From assembly GCF_000190535.1 (NCBI RefSeq), contig NC_015160.1, positions 4,278,001-4,342,000 on the forward strand: 64,000 bases of DNA. Reading direction: 5' to 3'. This document shows, one piece after another, positions 1-9,082 of the stretch (positions within the stretch are counted from its first letter, which is position 1; each line of letters starts with the position of its first letter). The position numbers and the translations under genes are program-made. A model generated the notes under the pieces. The model ran no database searches. It was not told where the DNA came from and worked only from the letters and a program-made list of their open reading frames with translations. The DNA comes from Odoribacter splanchnicus DSM 20712 (GTDB lineage: Bacteria > Bacteroidota > Bacteroidia > Bacteroidales > Marinifilaceae).

Positions 1-249
1 ACTTTATCAGTTGGTTTGCGGATCGTTGCAAACGAGCATTTCCGGCCCGGTCTGGATGGGCAACAAAGAGCCAAACTGACCTTTACCGCTGTGAAGAGCA
101 AGCCGGAATGGTGGAAGGGAGAATTGGAGTCCTTGATATTGGGAGAGTATTCATCCAAAAAAATGGAGGAGTTTATCTTGTGCACAGGGGTGAATACCCT
201 GGAAGGGGGTCGAACTTTCTGTTGCCAGAGCGTATACCTTACAATTTAA
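1..249 (+). CDS. C-terminus of a DUF4843-like lipoprotein (partial)
   Basis: The reading frame is open from the first base and ends with TAA at 247-249, so only the last 82 residues are visible. The fragment contains ANEHFRPG followed by a KPEWW motif and a YSSKK motif. This resembles the end of DUF4843 proteins, which are small secreted lipoproteins found beside SusC/SusD pairs in Bacteroidales. The PKD-like lipoprotein gene starts 94 bases downstream on the same strand, the same gene order as in the minus-strand locus at 13106-15468. The function of the family is unknown. The assignment rests on motif resemblance and context; the N-terminus lies outside the window. Confidence 0.6.
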   Translation, partial: TLSVGLRIVANEHFRPGLDGQQRAKLTFTAVKSKPEWWKGELESLILGEYSSKKMEEFILCTGVNTLEGGRTFCCQSVYLTI

Positions 250-343
250 ACGGTATTGCATAGAACATAATATTATGTGGGACGATAATGTGACTCCGAT
301 GGTTGATAAAATCCCTTGTTATTAATTTATAATTCCGATACCT

Positions 344-1912
344 ATGAAAAATAAAATATATTTATTGTATTGGCTGCTGGCTTTTCTGTCTGTAGGGTGT
401 TACGACGACAAAGGCAATAACGATTATCGTTTTGTAAATACGATCGAGGTGGAACCTTTCGGGCAGGATTCCTATCCCTGGGCAGCTCTGGGAGATACGG
501 TCCGGTATAAACCGGTTCTGCATTTTGCAAGCGGGAACGGGGACGAACTCGATTTGGCATATGAGTGGACATTTGCCGGTAAAACGATCGGAGACGAACT
601 TAACCTGGAATGGATTGTAGATACTGTAGCTACGGGACAGGTGATCCTGAGGGTAACCGACCGGGCAAACGGATTGGTATACAGCAATCAGAAATCGCTC
701 CGGATAGATTCTCCCTATAAAAGTAAAGGCTGGATGATTTTGTCTGAGAAGAACGGTCAGTCTTCTCTGGGGTTTGTCCGGGAAATGATTACTGCTTACG
801 AGATGGATGATTTAGGGATATATTGTGTTTTTGATAATCAGACTTTCCCGGATGTCTACGAAGAAACGAACGGGGAAGTATTGGGTAGTGGTCCGGTCCG
901 GATAACCGAGCATTTTTCCCGGACTGCTCCGGGATCGTTGCTGATTTTACAACAGGGAGCTCCGGGCTGTATCGATATCGACGGGAATACTTTATTGCGC
1001 GATATTTATCTGTCGGAGACTTTTATGGACGGAGTATTCCCGGAACAGTTCGAACCGGTGAATGCAACCTGGATGCATTGGCTGGATGTCATTGAAAATA
1101 AAGATGGACGGTTGTATACCCGGTTGAAGTATTCCGATGCCTTGTTTAATTCGGGTTATTTTATTACCGAGCCTGTTCTGGTCGGTGAAGAAGAGGTGCG
1201 TGGACATTTGTTGGATTGTGATTGGCAGGCGGTAGGGTATACCGTGGTACACGACCGTGGAACGGCTGCAAATCCCCGTAACCGTCTGGCAGCTGTTTTT
1301 GATTTCCGTGATTTTTGGGGGGTGAACTACGCCGGATATGCAGCTGTTTTTCCGGAAGCCGACAAGGGATGGCCTGACGGTTTTGTTCCTCTGAACGATT
1401 TGGGGGATCATGAGTTGATCTATTTCAGAGGATGGGGGGATTGGAGTGGTGGATATTATTATATGATACTTAAAACTCCCGGAGGAAAATACTTACAACA
1501 GACCTTTACTTTAAAACGTTCGACAGCAGAATTGTACTATGAGGAGGGTAGCCTTGCTGTTCAGGAATTACCGTCCGGATTCGTGTATGAGGATTGTTTA
1601 CCCTATGTTTTGTCGACGGATAAGTACCTGTTATTGATGAAAGGAAACGACATGTACTATTACAATTATGCTTCTCCGGGAGACGGTGTGTCGTTTTATT
1701 GGCATTTCGATGCTCCGGTAAAACATATGACTGCATCGGTTCAGGGACATCCTCAGCTGGGATGTGCTTTGGCGAACGGGCAGTTTGTTATTCTGAATGT
1801 GAAGCTCATAAAGAACAGACCGGAAGAGAAGCGCTTGTATTGGCAGACTCCTGCTGAGGTCGATTTGGGAAATCCGGTATCCTTGATTTATAAAACTTCC
1901 GGTCAGTTATAG
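344..1912 (+). CDS. PKD-like family surface lipoprotein
   Basis: A 522-residue protein with a typical lipoprotein signal: a short positive start (MKNK), a hydrophobic stretch and a cysteine at about residue 19 followed by YDDKG, an acidic start seen in many outer-membrane-exposed Bacteroidota lipoproteins. It has the same layout as the 523-residue protein at 13106-14674: CYDD start, an N-terminal beta-sandwich PKD-like region, a short GWMLL/GWMIL motif near residue 125 and a long C-terminal region. It probably closes the Sus-type operon whose DUF4843 gene ends at 249. The role is likely binding or handling of the ligand imported by the cognate SusC/SusD pair, which lies outside the window. 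The substrate cannot be read from the sequence. Confidence 0.75.
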   Translation: MKNKIYLLYWLLAFLSVGCYDDKGNNDYRFVNTIEVEPFGQDSYPWAALGDTVRYKPVLHFASGNGDELDLAYEWTFAGKTIGDELNLEWIVDTVATGQVILRVTDRANGLVYSNQKSLRIDSPYKSKGWMILSEKNGQSSLGFVREMITAYEMDDLGIYCVFDNQTFPDVYEETNGEVLGSGPVRITEHFSRTAPGSLLILQQGAPGCIDIDGNTLLRDIYLSETFMDGVFPEQFEPVNATWMHWLDVIENKDGRLYTRLKYSDALFNSGYFITEPVLVGEEEVRGHLLDCDWQAVGYTVVHDRGTAANPRNRLAAVFDFRDFWGVNYAGYAAVFPEADKGWPDGFVPLNDLGDHELIYFRGWGDWSGGYYYMILKTPGGKYLQQTFTLKRSTAELYYEEGSLAVQELPSGFVYEDCLPYVLSTDKYLLLMKGNDMYYYNYASPGDGVSFYWHFDAPVKHMTASVQGHPQLGCALANGQFVILNVKLIKNRPEEKRLYWQTPAEVDLGNPVSLIYKTSGQL

Positions 1913-1926
1913 TCCGGATCTGCATA

Positions 1927-1964
1927 AGACGGTTCACAGATGTCCTGGCATCTGTGAACCGTCT
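1927..1964. terminator. Strong hairpin between convergent genes
   Basis: A perfect 16-bp stem (1927-1942 with 1949-1964) encloses a 6-base loop. It lies 14 bases after the PKD-like gene and 54 bases beyond the stop of the convergent sigma factor gene. It probably terminates transcription from the left; there is no long T-run on either side, so efficiency is uncertain. Confidence 0.7.
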
Positions 1965-2018
1965 GTATATCGTTTGGGGAGGCTGATAAAGGGAGGAAAC
2001 GGTGTCGTTTTGTGTAAA

Positions 2019-2567
2019 TCAGATATAAAAAGCGAGTATGTTGAAAATACGATGATGCAAGAGCTGCCTGAGTTTTTTCAGAGAACGGTATTTCAGAACT
2101 TTCACCGTATTCTCGGAGATGGATAATTCCCGGGCGATTTCTTCATTTTTCAAGCCTTGAAGACTGAGTTGTATGATGGCCGCACTTTGTGGAGCTAAAG
2201 TATTTATCGCATTGAAAAGCAGACGGTTGCTTTCTTCCTCGACGAGAATGTTGAAAAAATTGTTTTCCTCTTCTTCGGGCAGGAGATGAAAGTGTTGACT
2301 TGAACGTTTGCGATTCCGGATCAGATTTAAAGACTGATTCCGGATCATAGTATATACGAAACTTCGTAAACAGGTGATGTCCTGATAGTGCCTTCTGTTT
2401 TCCCACAGGCGGATCAATACTTCCTGCACAATATCTTCCGCCTCTTGTACATCGTTGACATAACGGTTGGCTAAAGCACAAAAAAAGAGATAATTTTCTT
2501 TTGTGAATTTTTCCAGAGCTTTTTCATCTCCTTGTTTTATCCGTGTAAATAAAAAGTCATTCCCCAT
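2019..2567 (-). CDS. ECF RNA polymerase sigma factor (sigma-70 family)
   Basis: A 182-residue ECF sigma factor with region 2 at about residues 10-75 (YVNDVQEAEDIVQEVLIRLWE) and region 4 at about residues 120-170 (LSLQGLKNEEIARELSISENTVK). In Bacteroidota such sigma factors are held by a FecR anti-sigma protein and released when a SusC-type receptor signals through its N-terminal extension. The gene is divergent from the fecR gene at 2695, with about 130 bases between them, so the intergenic region probably holds control sites for both. Length and motifs are normal for the family. The partner SusC at 3951 carries the STN signalling domain expected for this circuit. Confidence 0.9.
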   Translation of the reverse strand: MGNDFLFTRIKQGDEKALEKFTKENYLFFCALANRYVNDVQEAEDIVQEVLIRLWENRRHYQDITCLRSFVYTMIRNQSLNLIRNRKRSSQHFHLLPEEEENNFFNILVEEESNRLLFNAINTLAPQSAAIIQLSLQGLKNEEIARELSISENTVKVLKYRSLKKLRQLLHHRIFNILAFYI

Positions 2568-2694
2568 ACCCCTCAGGTAATTCTGCGCCTAAATTAATCT
2601 TTTGGAGAGGAAACAGAAAAATAAATGAAAAAAAAAATGTACAGGTGTAATCTTTTTCTTAAAAAATGGTGTCTTTCTGATAAAAGATGAAAAT

Positions 2695-3870
2695 ATGGAT
2701 ACGAGTAGATTGAATCATATTGCCGGATTGATTGCCAGAAAAGGATCGGGAGGGAAGCTGACCGGGACCGAACAACAGGAATTGGAGGAGTGGATACGAG
2801 CTTCCCGGATGAATAGAGAGAGTTACGATCGGATTATTTCGGGAAGGGGAGTGATACGTTTGATGGAATTGGAGAAACAGATCGATACCGACCGCTCTTT
2901 TAAGAAATTGACGGTCAGGTTGAAGTGGCGTTGCTGGAAGCGCCGTATACTGACGGCAGGTGTTGCTGCGATGGTCATGATCGGAATTATGTCGGCTTTT
3001 TGGTGGTGGGAACAGGAAGGGATAACTGTTCCGGAGTCGGCCGGGCAACCTGGAATAAAGCCGGGAGGAAACTGTGCTGTTTTAGTATTGGGTAATGGTT
3101 GTCGGGTGGATTTACAAAAGGATTGTGATACGTTACAGCTACCTGGAATTTCCTGGGACCACCGGAAGGGAACGATCGTATATGACGGTCGGGAGAATAA
3201 AACCGGCTGGCCGGAGAGGAATACCTTGATGGTTCCGTTACGGGGAGAATATCGCTTGGTTTTGGGCGATGGTACGAAGGTATGGTTGAATTCCGCTTCT
3301 AGCCTGAATTATCCGGTACAGTTTGCAGAAAAAGAACGGTGCGTAGAATTGGACGGGGAAGCTTACTTTGAAGTGACTCCTGATCCGGAGAGACCTTTTA
3401 TCGTAAAATCCGGAGACGTACAGACCCGGGTATTGGGAACGGCTTTCAATTTTTCTGCATACCGGGGAGAAAATGCATCGACGATTACTTTATTGACGGG
3501 AAAAGTGGCTGTTTCGGCTCCGGGACATGCTGAGCGTGTGTTATTGCCCGGACAACAGTTGAAATATGATGCAGAAAACCGGAAGACTGTAATAAAAGAG
3601 GTCGATGCCGAAGACTTCGTCGTCTGGAAAGACGGTTTATTCTTGTTCAATGATTGTGGACTGGAGGAAATCATTCCCCGCTTGAGTCGGTGGTATGGGG
3701 TTACCTTTCATTATGACAGGGAGAAATTCGGCGATCTGAAATTTTATATCAAAACCCGTCGTTATGAAGATATCGGGACAATATTGAATCTCTTGAAATT
3801 AACTGAAAATGTGACTTATTCGATAGAAGGCAACGAGGTGACTCTTTATCGGACAGGGGAAAATAAATAA
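2695..3870 (+). CDS. FecR-family anti-sigma factor
   Basis: A 391-residue protein with an N-terminal cytoplasmic part (residues 1-80, including an EEWIRAS motif typical of FecR N-termini), one transmembrane helix around residues 88-107 (ILTAGVAAMVMIGIMSAFWWW) and a periplasmic FecR domain. The FecR domain shows RGEYRLVLGDGTKVWLNS, EAYFEV and the VLGTAFNFSAY motif, followed by a C-terminal STN-like tail (DCGLEEIIPRLSRWYGV). It should hold the divergently encoded ECF sigma factor and respond to the SusC transducer encoded 80 bases downstream. Start chosen at the ATG that gives the full cytoplasmic domain. Confidence 0.9.
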   Translation: MDTSRLNHIAGLIARKGSGGKLTGTEQQELEEWIRASRMNRESYDRIISGRGVIRLMELEKQIDTDRSFKKLTVRLKWRCWKRRILTAGVAAMVMIGIMSAFWWWEQEGITVPESAGQPGIKPGGNCAVLVLGNGCRVDLQKDCDTLQLPGISWDHRKGTIVYDGRENKTGWPERNTLMVPLRGEYRLVLGDGTKVWLNSASSLNYPVQFAEKERCVELDGEAYFEVTPDPERPFIVKSGDVQTRVLGTAFNFSAYRGENASTITLLTGKVAVSAPGHAERVLLPGQQLKYDAENRKTVIKEVDAEDFVVWKDGLFLFNDCGLEEIIPRLSRWYGVTFHYDREKFGDLKFYIKTRRYEDIGTILNLLKLTENVTYSIEGNEVTLYRTGENK

Positions 3871-3896
3871 CAAGGAGTGAGGCAACACTCCTTGTT
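3869..3896 (+). terminator. Hairpin between fecR and susC
   Basis: An 11-bp perfect inverted repeat (3869-3879 with 3886-3896) overlaps the fecR stop codon. It has no following T-run. It may be a weak terminator or an mRNA-stabilising hairpin that separates low fecR expression from strong sigma-driven susC expression. Confidence 0.5.
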
Positions 3897-3950
3897 GGAT
3901 ACTAATAAGCAACCCTTTAGCGGGTATTTATTAACTCTAATTACAAAATT

Positions 3951-6900
3951 ATGAAAAAAAAGCAGATTTATTTTTCTTCCGGAGGAGGAAAATTGAGGAA
4001 AATGACGTTAATCATGAAAATGACGGTTATCTTTTTGTTGTGCGCTAATTTAGTGATGGCTACCGAATCTTTTGGACAGGAAAAGTATTCTTTTTCTTTG
4101 AATCGGGTGACACTGGAGGAAGCCTTGAATCAAATATTGCAGAATTCCGGATATTATATCGTTTATACGGTAAACGATATCCGTAAGATTGCCGATGTTT
4201 CTCTGAATATGGAACAAGTCACTATAGAGCAGGCTTTGGATCGGGTGTTGTCGCTGAATGGATTGAAGTACACGGTCAGTGAAAATGCAATCGTTATTGC
4301 TAAGGATGCTTCGGCGGTAAAAAATTTGCAGAGTGAACAGATGAAAGTGCAAGGTACGGTAAAGGATGAAAAGGGCTTGCCTTTGCCGGGGGCTTCTGTT
4401 TATTTGAAGGCAGAAAATACCTTGGGGGTAACTACCGATATCGGAGGACATTTTGAATTTAAAGTACCTGCCGGCTTGAAGGGGAAGGTGGTATTGGTGA
4501 TTTCTTTCATCGGGATGGAGACAGTGGAGCTTCCTTTAGACGGGCGTGAACATTATGAGATATCGATGAAACCGGAAATAACTTCTTTGGATGACGTACT
4601 GATCACCGGCTATCAGACGATTTCCCGGGAACGTGCGACGGGAGCGTTCGATATCGTCGACAAGCGGCAGTTGGAAAAACCGGCTTCCGATTTATCATCC
4701 CGGCTGATCGGAACTACAGCAGGCGTTCAGGCTACTCTGACAGAAGATGGAAAAGCCAGTCTGGAAATCCGGGGACGCTCGAGCTTGAATGCCAACGCTC
4801 AACCGCTGATTGTCGTGGACGGTTTCCCTGTGGAAGGAGGATTCGAAACGATTAATCCGAATGACGTGGAAAGCGTTTCTATACTAAAAGATGCTGCAGC
4901 TGCTTCAATTTGGGGAGCCAGATCCGGTAACGGCGTGATTGTGGTCACTACCCGCAAAGCGGCCAAAGGAGATAAACTGAATGTCGCCTTTAATACTTTT
5001 TTGCGCTTCCGGCAGAAAATAGATTTGGATTATGCCAATCCTACTGCCGCTTCTGCAGATCAGATCCGCTACGAAGAAATGATTTTCGGAAAATATGGGG
5101 TTGCTTTGAATGAAGGGATTTTCTCAGAAGATGATGTGGCCGGAAAATGCTATACCTTAGCACAAATCGCTTTGAATGAAGCCCGGCTGGGAAATATTTC
5201 CGAAGACACGAAAAGGCTCCGTTTACAGGAATTGCAGGAGACGGATTATAAGGATGACGTTTATAAACATTTGTTGAGAAATCCTTTTTTGCAGCAATAC
5301 AATTTATCCGTATCCGGAGGAGGAGAAAGAGTCGGTGTCATGACGTCGTTATTGTATGAAAAAGACAAAACCCATTATATTGGTACACAGGATGAAAAAT
5401 ATATGCTCAATATGCGGATGAACAGCGATATTTGCAAGTGGCTGAAATTAGATATTTCCGGAATGTTCCAATATGTGAAAAAGCAGAATAACGGAGCCGT
5501 CCTCCATGCATCCGATGAAAACGATATCGCGATAAGCGATCTTTCTCCTTATGAACACCTGACAAACCGGGACGGTTCTTATACACATATTGTCCGCGAC
5601 TATTACCTGCCGGCCATGGAGCGGTTGGTCGGTAATGGCTTTCCTTATTCCGACTGGTTTTATAATCCTTTACAGGAAATCAGAAGCCGTGACCGTTCGA
5701 CTAAGGACATCAAGGCCCGTTTCCAGGCTGCACTGACCCTGAAATTATGGGAAGGCTTGAATTTCTCCTCTTCGTTACAATATGAGATTTTTAATTCCAA
5801 AAGGCGGGATCTTTACAAAGAGGATTCCTGGGTAGTCAAAAATCCGGTGAATTATTATACCGAATATAACGATGCAACAGGAGTCGTCGGGAAATCGGCC
5901 TATCCGACAGGGCAGTTTCTGGACCAATACACTTCGGAAATGCAAGGGTATACTTTTAGGAATCAGGTAAATTTTAACCGGACTTTCAGGAGACATGATT
6001 TTAATGTTGTGTTAGGAACCGAATTGCGGCATCGCCGGACAACTTCCTATACCTCTCCCCGGGTATACGGCTACAATGACGAGACGCTGACTTCCAAACT
6101 TTTCCCTAACGGAACCGGTAAGCTGGCGATAAAAGACCTCTTCGGGAATACGATTACAGTCGATGATTATGCAAGTACCTTTACATTTAACACCGATCGT
6201 TTCTTTTCTCTATATGGCAATGCCGCTTATACTTTCGATAATAAATACACGATCAGTGGGAGTGTCCGGACAGATGCGTCGAATTTTATTACGGACGATC
6301 CTAAATATCGTTATGCTCCTTTTTGGTCTGTGGGAGGAATGTGGAATCTGGGACAGGAAAGTTTTATGAGCGATTATTTGTTTATCGATTGGCTGCGTCT
6401 GCGTTTGACCTATGGGTACAATGGAAATGTAGACACTTCTACCTCGTTTAAACCTTTGGTGAGTATCGGTTCGGTTGAGAATGTTTATAAACATGAGATT
6501 ACCGGTAGTATTGCGAGTTTTGGAAATCCCGAACTTCGCTGGGAAAAGGTCGGGAGTGTAGATATCGGAATCGATTATTCTTTCTGGGGAGGTAAACTGG
6601 CCGGAAAACTGGATTATTACCGGAAGTACAGTAAAGATCTGATCGCGACGATTTCTATTTCTTCGGCCAACGGGACAACCAGTCAAAAGTTGAATAATGC
6701 GGAAATGCTGAACAGTGGGATCGAACTGGAAGTAGGAAGCCAGCTCGATATTATAGGAAAAGATATCCAATGGTATGGTAATGTCAACTATGCTTATAAT
6801 TTGAACCGGATAGAAAGATTATTTGTTACCGATAATAGTGCAAAGACTTATTTGAGAGGTGACTTTAAAGAGGGAGAAAATGCCAGTACGATATATGCCT

Positions 6901-7532
6901 GGCATTATGCCGGGGTAAATAAGGACGGTATCCCTTGTGTGGAGGAAGGGAGTAGTCCTGACGGCTTGAGGCCGATGAACACCGTTTACGACAATACTTC
7001 GGATGCAACCGGCTGGCTCAGGCCACAGGGCGTAAAGGTGGCTCCCCATATTATGGGGCTGACTACCGGTTTTAAGGTTTATAATTTCGATCTTTCTTTG
7101 ATTGTTACCGGAAAATTCGGTCATAAATTCAAACGTTCTTCTTTCAATTATCCGACAATGGGAAAGACCGGAACTTCGAAAATCTGGGTACATAAAGATG
7201 TAAGTAAATTATTGGACGGGGATAAGGCTATGCCTCCCTTGCTGACGGATACCGAAGACTCCAATCAAATGTATTACGATAGTTATTATACGGATGCGAT
7301 GGACTATCTGTACCATAATGCCAATCATATTCGTTTCCAGGAATTGAATCTGACCTGGCATATCCCGGAGGTATGGTTACAGAAAATAGGTTTCCGGACC
7401 GCTGCCGTTTATGGACAGATCAATAATCTGGGTTTGATTACAGCGAATAAATATAAAAATGACCCGGAATTCCCGGAGGGTACGGTCAAACCGGAACGTT
7501 CTTTTATTGTTGGGGTAAAATTTAATTTTTAA
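3951..7532 (+). CDS. SusC/RagA-family TonB-dependent outer membrane transporter with STN signalling domain
   Basis: A 1193-residue outer-membrane receptor. In order: signal peptide (residues ~17-42), STN/secretin-TonB short N-terminal domain (residues ~45-120), carboxypeptidase-like beta-sandwich (VQGTVKDEKGLPLPGASVYLK at ~132), a TonB-box-like stretch (DDVLITGYQTI), plug domain (~225-345, with IVVDGFPVEGGFETINPNDVES and GARSGNGVIVVTT) and the beta-barrel ending in F (VGVKFNF). The STN domain marks it as a transducer for the FecR/ECF sigma pair just upstream. It is followed after 9 bases by the susD-like gene. The substrate is not identifiable; FecR-linked SusCD pairs may import glycans, peptides or metal complexes. 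Confidence 0.93.
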   Translation: MKKKQIYFSSGGGKLRKMTLIMKMTVIFLLCANLVMATESFGQEKYSFSLNRVTLEEALNQILQNSGYYIVYTVNDIRKIADVSLNMEQVTIEQALDRVLSLNGLKYTVSENAIVIAKDASAVKNLQSEQMKVQGTVKDEKGLPLPGASVYLKAENTLGVTTDIGGHFEFKVPAGLKGKVVLVISFIGMETVELPLDGREHYEISMKPEITSLDDVLITGYQTISRERATGAFDIVDKRQLEKPASDLSSRLIGTTAGVQATLTEDGKASLEIRGRSSLNANAQPLIVVDGFPVEGGFETINPNDVESVSILKDAAAASIWGARSGNGVIVVTTRKAAKGDKLNVAFNTFLRFRQKIDLDYANPTAASADQIRYEEMIFGKYGVALNEGIFSEDDVAGKCYTLAQIALNEARLGNISEDTKRLRLQELQETDYKDDVYKHLLRNPFLQQYNLSVSGGGERVGVMTSLLYEKDKTHYIGTQDEKYMLNMRMNSDICKWLKLDISGMFQYVKKQNNGAVLHASDENDIAISDLSPYEHLTNRDGSYTHIVRDYYLPAMERLVGNGFPYSDWFYNPLQEIRSRDRSTKDIKARFQAALTLKLWEGLNFSSSLQYEIFNSKRRDLYKEDSWVVKNPVNYYTEYNDATGVVGKSAYPTGQFLDQYTSEMQGYTFRNQVNFNRTFRRHDFNVVLGTELRHRRTTSYTSPRVYGYNDETLTSKLFPNGTGKLAIKDLFGNTITVDDYASTFTFNTDRFFSLYGNAAYTFDNKYTISGSVRTDASNFITDDPKYRYAPFWSVGGMWNLGQESFMSDYLFIDWLRLRLTYGYNGNVDTSTSFKPLVSIGSVENVYKHEITGSIASFGNPELRWEKVGSVDIGIDYSFWGGKLAGKLDYYRKYSKDLIATISISSANGTTSQKLNNAEMLNSGIELEVGSQLDIIGKDIQWYGNVNYAYNLNRIERLFVTDNSAKTYLRGDFKEGENASTIYAWHYAGVNKDGIPCVEEGSSPDGLRPMNTVYDNTSDATGWLRPQGVKVAPHIMGLTTGFKVYNFDLSLIVTGKFGHKFKRSSFNYPTMGKTGTSKIWVHKDVSKLLDGDKAMPPLLTDTEDSNQMYYDSYYTDAMDYLYHNANHIRFQELNLTWHIPEVWLQKIGFRTAAVYGQINNLGLITANKYKNDPEFPEGTVKPERSFIVGVKFNF

Positions 7533-7541
7533 AAAAAGGAT

Positions 7542-9041
7542 ATGGAAAGATATATAAAAATTGCAGGAGGAAAAATGAGAGTGATTTTATGCCTTCTGGT
7601 ATGGATGTTAGTCGGAGCTGCTTGTGACAGCTTTTTGGATATAGCTCCTTCGAAAAAGACAAATATCGAACTGTCGAAAGTGGAACATCTGGATGCTTTG
7701 TTGGCTGCAATCAATACGACAACCGGCAATACCAGCCTGGTGTTAAGTCCGGATATTACGGAAATTTCAACGGATTTGTACGATAAAACCAATAACGGAG
7801 CTCCGTTTTATCAACATGGTATCGCTTATTATCTGTGGATGAATCAGGAGGTGGCCGATTTATCGGGTTCCGGAACCTGGAGTAGTGCTTATAAAAATAT
7901 TTTTACGGCAAATACGGTATTGGAAAATTTGAGTCGGGTGACAGGAGATGAGGCCTTGAAGGCTGATTTGAAGGCCGAAGCTCATTTTATCCGTGCTTTT
8001 CAGAATTGGGAATTGCTGAATACTTATTGTCTTCCCTATAGCCCGGAAAATATGAAAGAACCGGGAATACCTCATAAGACATCCACCAGTTTCGAGCAGT
8101 CGTTGGTCCGGATGAATCTGGAGGAATCTTATCGTTTTGTCGAGGAAGATTTGAAAGAAGCACTCAAAATTACGGTCGATAATGTTAATCGGAGGTGGCG
8201 GGTAAGTATTCCTGCCGTTCATAGTTTTCTGGCCCGCTTTTATCTTTTCTGCCATGATTACGATCAGGCATTGAAATATGCAGATTTGGCTCTTCAGGCA
8301 GATGCCCGTCTGGTGGATTATAGTACGGAAATGTATTATGGTAATGAACAGAACTCCAGTCAGGGACCACTACAAGTACCTTATCTGTGGTGGGAAGCCA
8401 TTTACGATCCTTCTGTAAAATTAGAGTGGGCGGAGTTTTATTATCAGTATTTCCTTTCTGCTTCCTGTGCCTATTTCTGCCCTAGCCGGGAAATGTTGAA
8501 ATTGTATGATAAGGAAAATGATTTGCGGTATAAATATTTGATGTGTGAGAATTTTTCATGGAGGCATAATATCAAATATACTTATCCCGGATATGTTTAT
8601 TTCAGAACCAGTATACCTTATGGAACTACGGTACAGGAAATGATACTTACGAAAGCGGAATGCCTGGCTCGTCAGGGAAAGTTTCAGCAAGCCATGGAAA
8701 CGGTGAATATATTGCGGGCTAAAAGGATTGCACCCGGACCGGAGGTTAAGTTGTCGGCAGCGACAAAGGAAGAAGCTATTGCGAAAATTCTGGAAGAGAG
8801 AGTACGGGAGCTGACCTGGGGACTGAGGTGGTTCGATATCCGGCGGTTGAATTACAACGAAACGACTTTGGATGATGTGAACCTGAAACGTATATTCTAT
8901 TCACATGACGGTTTGATTGTAAATAAAGAATCCCAGCCGATAGAGTATCGGTTGGAATTAAAAGATCGTCGGTTTGCCGAACCTATAAACAGTAATGAGA
9001 TTTATCTGAGCCGGGGTCAAATTCAACAGAATACTTATTGA
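7542..9041 (+). CDS. RagB/SusD-family nutrient-binding outer membrane lipoprotein
   Basis: A 499-residue SusD-type lipoprotein with lipobox VGAAC around residue 28. It has the alpha-helical TPR-like body (AEAHFIRAFQNWELLNTY at ~153) and the C-terminal family signature (ILEERVRELTWGLRWFDIRRLN at ~425). It forms the lid of the adjacent SusC channel and captures the ligand at the cell surface. No DUF4843 or PKD-like gene follows; instead, six bases after the stop, the 36-bp repeat and insertion sequences begin. The locus may therefore have lost its downstream accessory genes. Confidence 0.92.
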   Translation: MERYIKIAGGKMRVILCLLVWMLVGAACDSFLDIAPSKKTNIELSKVEHLDALLAAINTTTGNTSLVLSPDITEISTDLYDKTNNGAPFYQHGIAYYLWMNQEVADLSGSGTWSSAYKNIFTANTVLENLSRVTGDEALKADLKAEAHFIRAFQNWELLNTYCLPYSPENMKEPGIPHKTSTSFEQSLVRMNLEESYRFVEEDLKEALKITVDNVNRRWRVSIPAVHSFLARFYLFCHDYDQALKYADLALQADARLVDYSTEMYYGNEQNSSQGPLQVPYLWWEAIYDPSVKLEWAEFYYQYFLSASCAYFCPSREMLKLYDKENDLRYKYLMCENFSWRHNIKYTYPGYVYFRTSIPYGTTVQEMILTKAECLARQGKFQQAMETVNILRAKRIAPGPEVKLSAATKEEAIAKILEERVRELTWGLRWFDIRRLNYNETTLDDVNLKRIFYSHDGLIVNKESQPIEYRLELKDRRFAEPINSNEIYLSRGQIQQNTY

Positions 9042-9046
9042 GGATT

Positions 9047-9082
9047 TTGATATTTAAGCTTGTAATAAATTCTTATTACTTA
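9047..9082. repeat. 36-bp direct repeat, copy 1
   Basis: Identical base for base to 26156-26191. It includes an internal 7-bp inverted repeat (GTAATAA with TTATTAC around a 4-base loop). The copy ends directly against the terminal repeat of the IS that follows. Together the two copies bracket the 17-kb block of IS elements and the second Sus locus. Confidence 0.9.
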